The notes beneath the pieces were generated by a model. It had not been told where the DNA came from. It did not search any database and saw nothing but the letters and a program-made list of their open reading frames with translations. Shown here in pieces: positions 11,384 through 12,685 of a stretch of 12,685 bases of DNA. Position numbers and translations under genes: made by a program. How positions within the stretch are numbered: the first letter of the stretch is position 1; each line of letters starts with the position of its first letter. The DNA is from Oscillospiraceae bacterium (GTDB lineage: Bacteria > Bacillota_A > Clostridia > Oscillospirales > Oscillospiraceae). The stretch covers positions 1 through 12,685 of the forward strand of contig JAGBAI010000010.1 in assembly GCA_017939025.1 (NCBI GenBank), written 5' to 3'.

Positions 11384-12571
11384 ATGGAAAGAAAAGTCGG
11401 AACCATTTCCAGAGGCATCCGCTGCCCCATCATTCGTGAGGGTGACGATCTGGCCAAGATCGTTGTGGACTCCGTTCTGGAAGCTGCCGCAAACGAAGGC
11501 TATGAGCTGCGCAACCGTGACATTGTTGCCATGACCGAGTCTATCGTGGCCCGTGCCCAGGGCAACTACGCCTCCGTCGATGCCATTGCCACCGATGTGC
11601 GCAACAAGCTGGGCGGTGAGACTGTGGGTGTCATCTTCCCCATCCTGTCCCGCAACCGCTTTGCTATCTGCCTGCGCGGCATCGCCCGTGGCTGCAAGAA
11701 GGTCGTTCTGATGCTGAGCTACCCTTCTGACGAAGTGGGCAATGAGCTGGTCTCCCTGGACAAGCTGGATGAGGCCAAGGTTAATCCCTTCTCCGACGTG
11801 CTGACCCTGGAGCGCTACCGCGCCCTGTTCGGCGAGAACCTGCATCCTTTCACCCTGGTGGACTATGTCCAGTACTATTCCGACCTGGTTCGGGAAGAGG
11901 GTGCCGATGTGGAAGTGGTCTTTGCCAACGATCCCCGGGTCATCCTGAACTACACCAAGAACGTTCTGGCCTGCGACATCCACACCCGTGCCCGTACCAA
12001 GCGGCTGCTGTGGGGTGCCGGTGCTGAGCGGGTCTGCGGTCTGGATGATATCCTCAACGCTCCCGTGAACGGCAGCGGCTGCAACGAAAAATACGGCCTG
12101 CTGGGCTCCAACAAGTCCACCGAAGGCATGGTCAAGCTGTTCCCCCGGGACTGCCAGGATCTGGTGAAGGCCATCCAGGATTCCTTCCTGGAAAAGACCG
12201 GCAAGCTCATCGAGGTCATGGTTTATGGCGACGGTGCCTTCAAGGATCCCGTTGGCAAGATCTGGGAGCTGGCTGACCCCGTGGTCTCCCCTGCCTATAC
12301 CGCAGGTCTGGAGGGCACTCCCAACGAGCTGAAGCTGAAGTATCTGGCCGACAACGACTTTGCCGACCTGTCCGGTGCCGAGCTGAAGGCAGCCATCGAA
12401 GGCGCCATCAAGGCCAAGGGCAATCTGGCCGGTTCCATGGCCTCCCAGGGCACCACTCCCCGCCGCCTGACCGATCTGATCGGCTCCCTGTGCGACCTGA
12501 CCTCCGGCTCCGGCGACAAGGGCACTCCCGTCATCCACATCCAGGGCTATTTCGATAACTACACCAGCTGA
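11384..12571 (+). CDS. CofE-like protein (coenzyme F420-0:L-glutamate ligase family), role unknown
   Basis: A 395-residue protein I place in the F420 ligase (CofE/FbiB N-terminal) family. The N-terminus has RGIRCPIIREGDDLAKIV (10-27) and NRDIVAMTESIVARAQGNY (44-62), which parallel the GD.L and DGDIVVVTQKIVSKAEG blocks of CofE. The C-terminal IEVMVYGDGAFKDPVGKIWELADPVVSPA (276-304) parallels the metal-binding SDTFGRP...G region. CofE adds glutamate to F420-0 with GTP, but it is usually about 250 residues and no F420 biosynthesis genes are here, so the substrate is probably different. Leucine is almost always CTG, and the gene has its own promoter, leader hairpin, tandem in-frame stops (TGA TAA) and a strong terminator: signs of high, independent expression. 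Start ATG 11384 with GAGG 7 bases upstream. Family moderately sure; function open. Confidence 0.75.
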   Translation: MERKVGTISRGIRCPIIREGDDLAKIVVDSVLEAAANEGYELRNRDIVAMTESIVARAQGNYASVDAIATDVRNKLGGETVGVIFPILSRNRFAICLRGIARGCKKVVLMLSYPSDEVGNELVSLDKLDEAKVNPFSDVLTLERYRALFGENLHPFTLVDYVQYYSDLVREEGADVEVVFANDPRVILNYTKNVLACDIHTRARTKRLLWGAGAERVCGLDDILNAPVNGSGCNEKYGLLGSNKSTEGMVKLFPRDCQDLVKAIQDSFLEKTGKLIEVMVYGDGAFKDPVGKIWELADPVVSPAYTAGLEGTPNELKLKYLADNDFADLSGAELKAAIEGAIKAKGNLAGSMASQGTTPRRLTDLIGSLCDLTSGSGDKGTPVIHIQGYFDNYTS

Positions 12572-12585
12572 TAAACGCAAAAGAG

Positions 12586-12615
12586 AAGCGGCGCGGAAAA
12601 TCCGCGCCGCTTTTT
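12586..12615 (+). terminator. Strong intrinsic terminator of the CofE-like gene
   Basis: A 12-bp stem with an AAA loop (12586-12597 with 12601-12612), of which the inner 11 pairs are very GC-rich, running into TTTTT (12611-12615). It begins 15 bases after the stop codon. Confidence 0.92.
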
Positions 12616-12643
12616 ATATTACGTTTTGTCAAATTTCAGTTTG

Positions 12644-12676
12644 GCGGGCAGGGCCCGCACCCAATGGCGTGACTAC
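12644..12676 (-). repeat. REP-like GC hairpin at the window edge
   Basis: GCGGGC (12644-12649) pairs with GCCCGC (12653-12658) over a 3-base loop. On the minus strand a GTAG (12673-12676) lies 14 bases before the stem. This resembles the REP units elsewhere in the window with a longer gap, and it may continue beyond the right edge, so it could be half of another doublet. Confidence 0.35.
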
Positions 12677-12685
12677 AGCCCGGCA

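Noticed and set aside
11342..12580. A 412-codon open frame on the minus strand
   Set aside because: It lies exactly opposite the CofE-like gene. The strong codon bias of that gene leaves few stops in the opposite frame. The translation is low-complexity (G/Q/V/D-rich) and has no credible ribosome site.

Overview
The window looks like a piece of chromosome from an anaerobic Gram-positive of the class Clostridia, most likely a gut member of the Oscillospirales. This rests on gene content (ftsEX with coiled-coil M23 hydrolases and an S41 protease, a PucR/CdaR-type regulator, an FMN-riboswitch-controlled RibU, a DegV protein, a DUF4830-type protein, a CofE-like protein), strong AGGAGG ribosome sites, consensus sigma-A promoters, and moderately GC-rich coding DNA separated by AT-rich promoters. 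The genus cannot be read from the sequence. No phage, transposase, CRISPR array, rRNA or tRNA is visible.

Left half, minus strand (about 147-5740): a cell-envelope operon read from right to left: ftsE, ftsX, two paralogous secreted coiled-coil M23 (LytM/PcsB-like) peptidoglycan hydrolases, and an S41 carboxy-terminal processing protease with a PDZ domain. FtsEX is expected to switch the hydrolases on from the cytoplasm; the protease may process or remove them. The operon has a near-perfect sigma-A promoter. Over its -10 lies a pair of TGTAAC half-sites 11 bp apart that fits the published WalR box, and further upstream are three TTGTG repeats, also 11 bp apart. If real, this would tie the division hydrolases to the essential cell-wall two-component system.

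Middle (5750-8570): a PucR/CdaR-family regulator (minus) with its own promoter, a palindrome in its leader and an intrinsic terminator; 16S rRNA pseudouridine synthase RsuA (minus); and, divergent from it, a small membrane-anchored DUF4830-type protein (plus).

Right half, plus strand (8800-12616): a sigma-A promoter, FMN riboswitch and terminator controlling ribU; a MarR regulator overlapping a DegV/FakB-type fatty-acid-binding protein, with twin operator-like palindromes flanking the promoter; and a strongly codon-biased CofE-like (F420-0:glutamate ligase family) protein of unknown role with its own promoter and terminator.

The intergenic regions contain several palindromic elements. Two are REPIN-like (two GTAG-headed hairpins in inverted orientation): 2717-2790, between the two hydrolase genes, and 8605-8741. 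A third, larger nested hairpin lies at 8-128, and single GC hairpins at 5922-5942 and 12644-12658. The most novel candidates are the WalR-like control of a duplicated FtsEX-hydrolase operon, the REPIN-like elements with no mobilising transposase in view, the twin MarR operators, and the highly expressed CofE-like protein.
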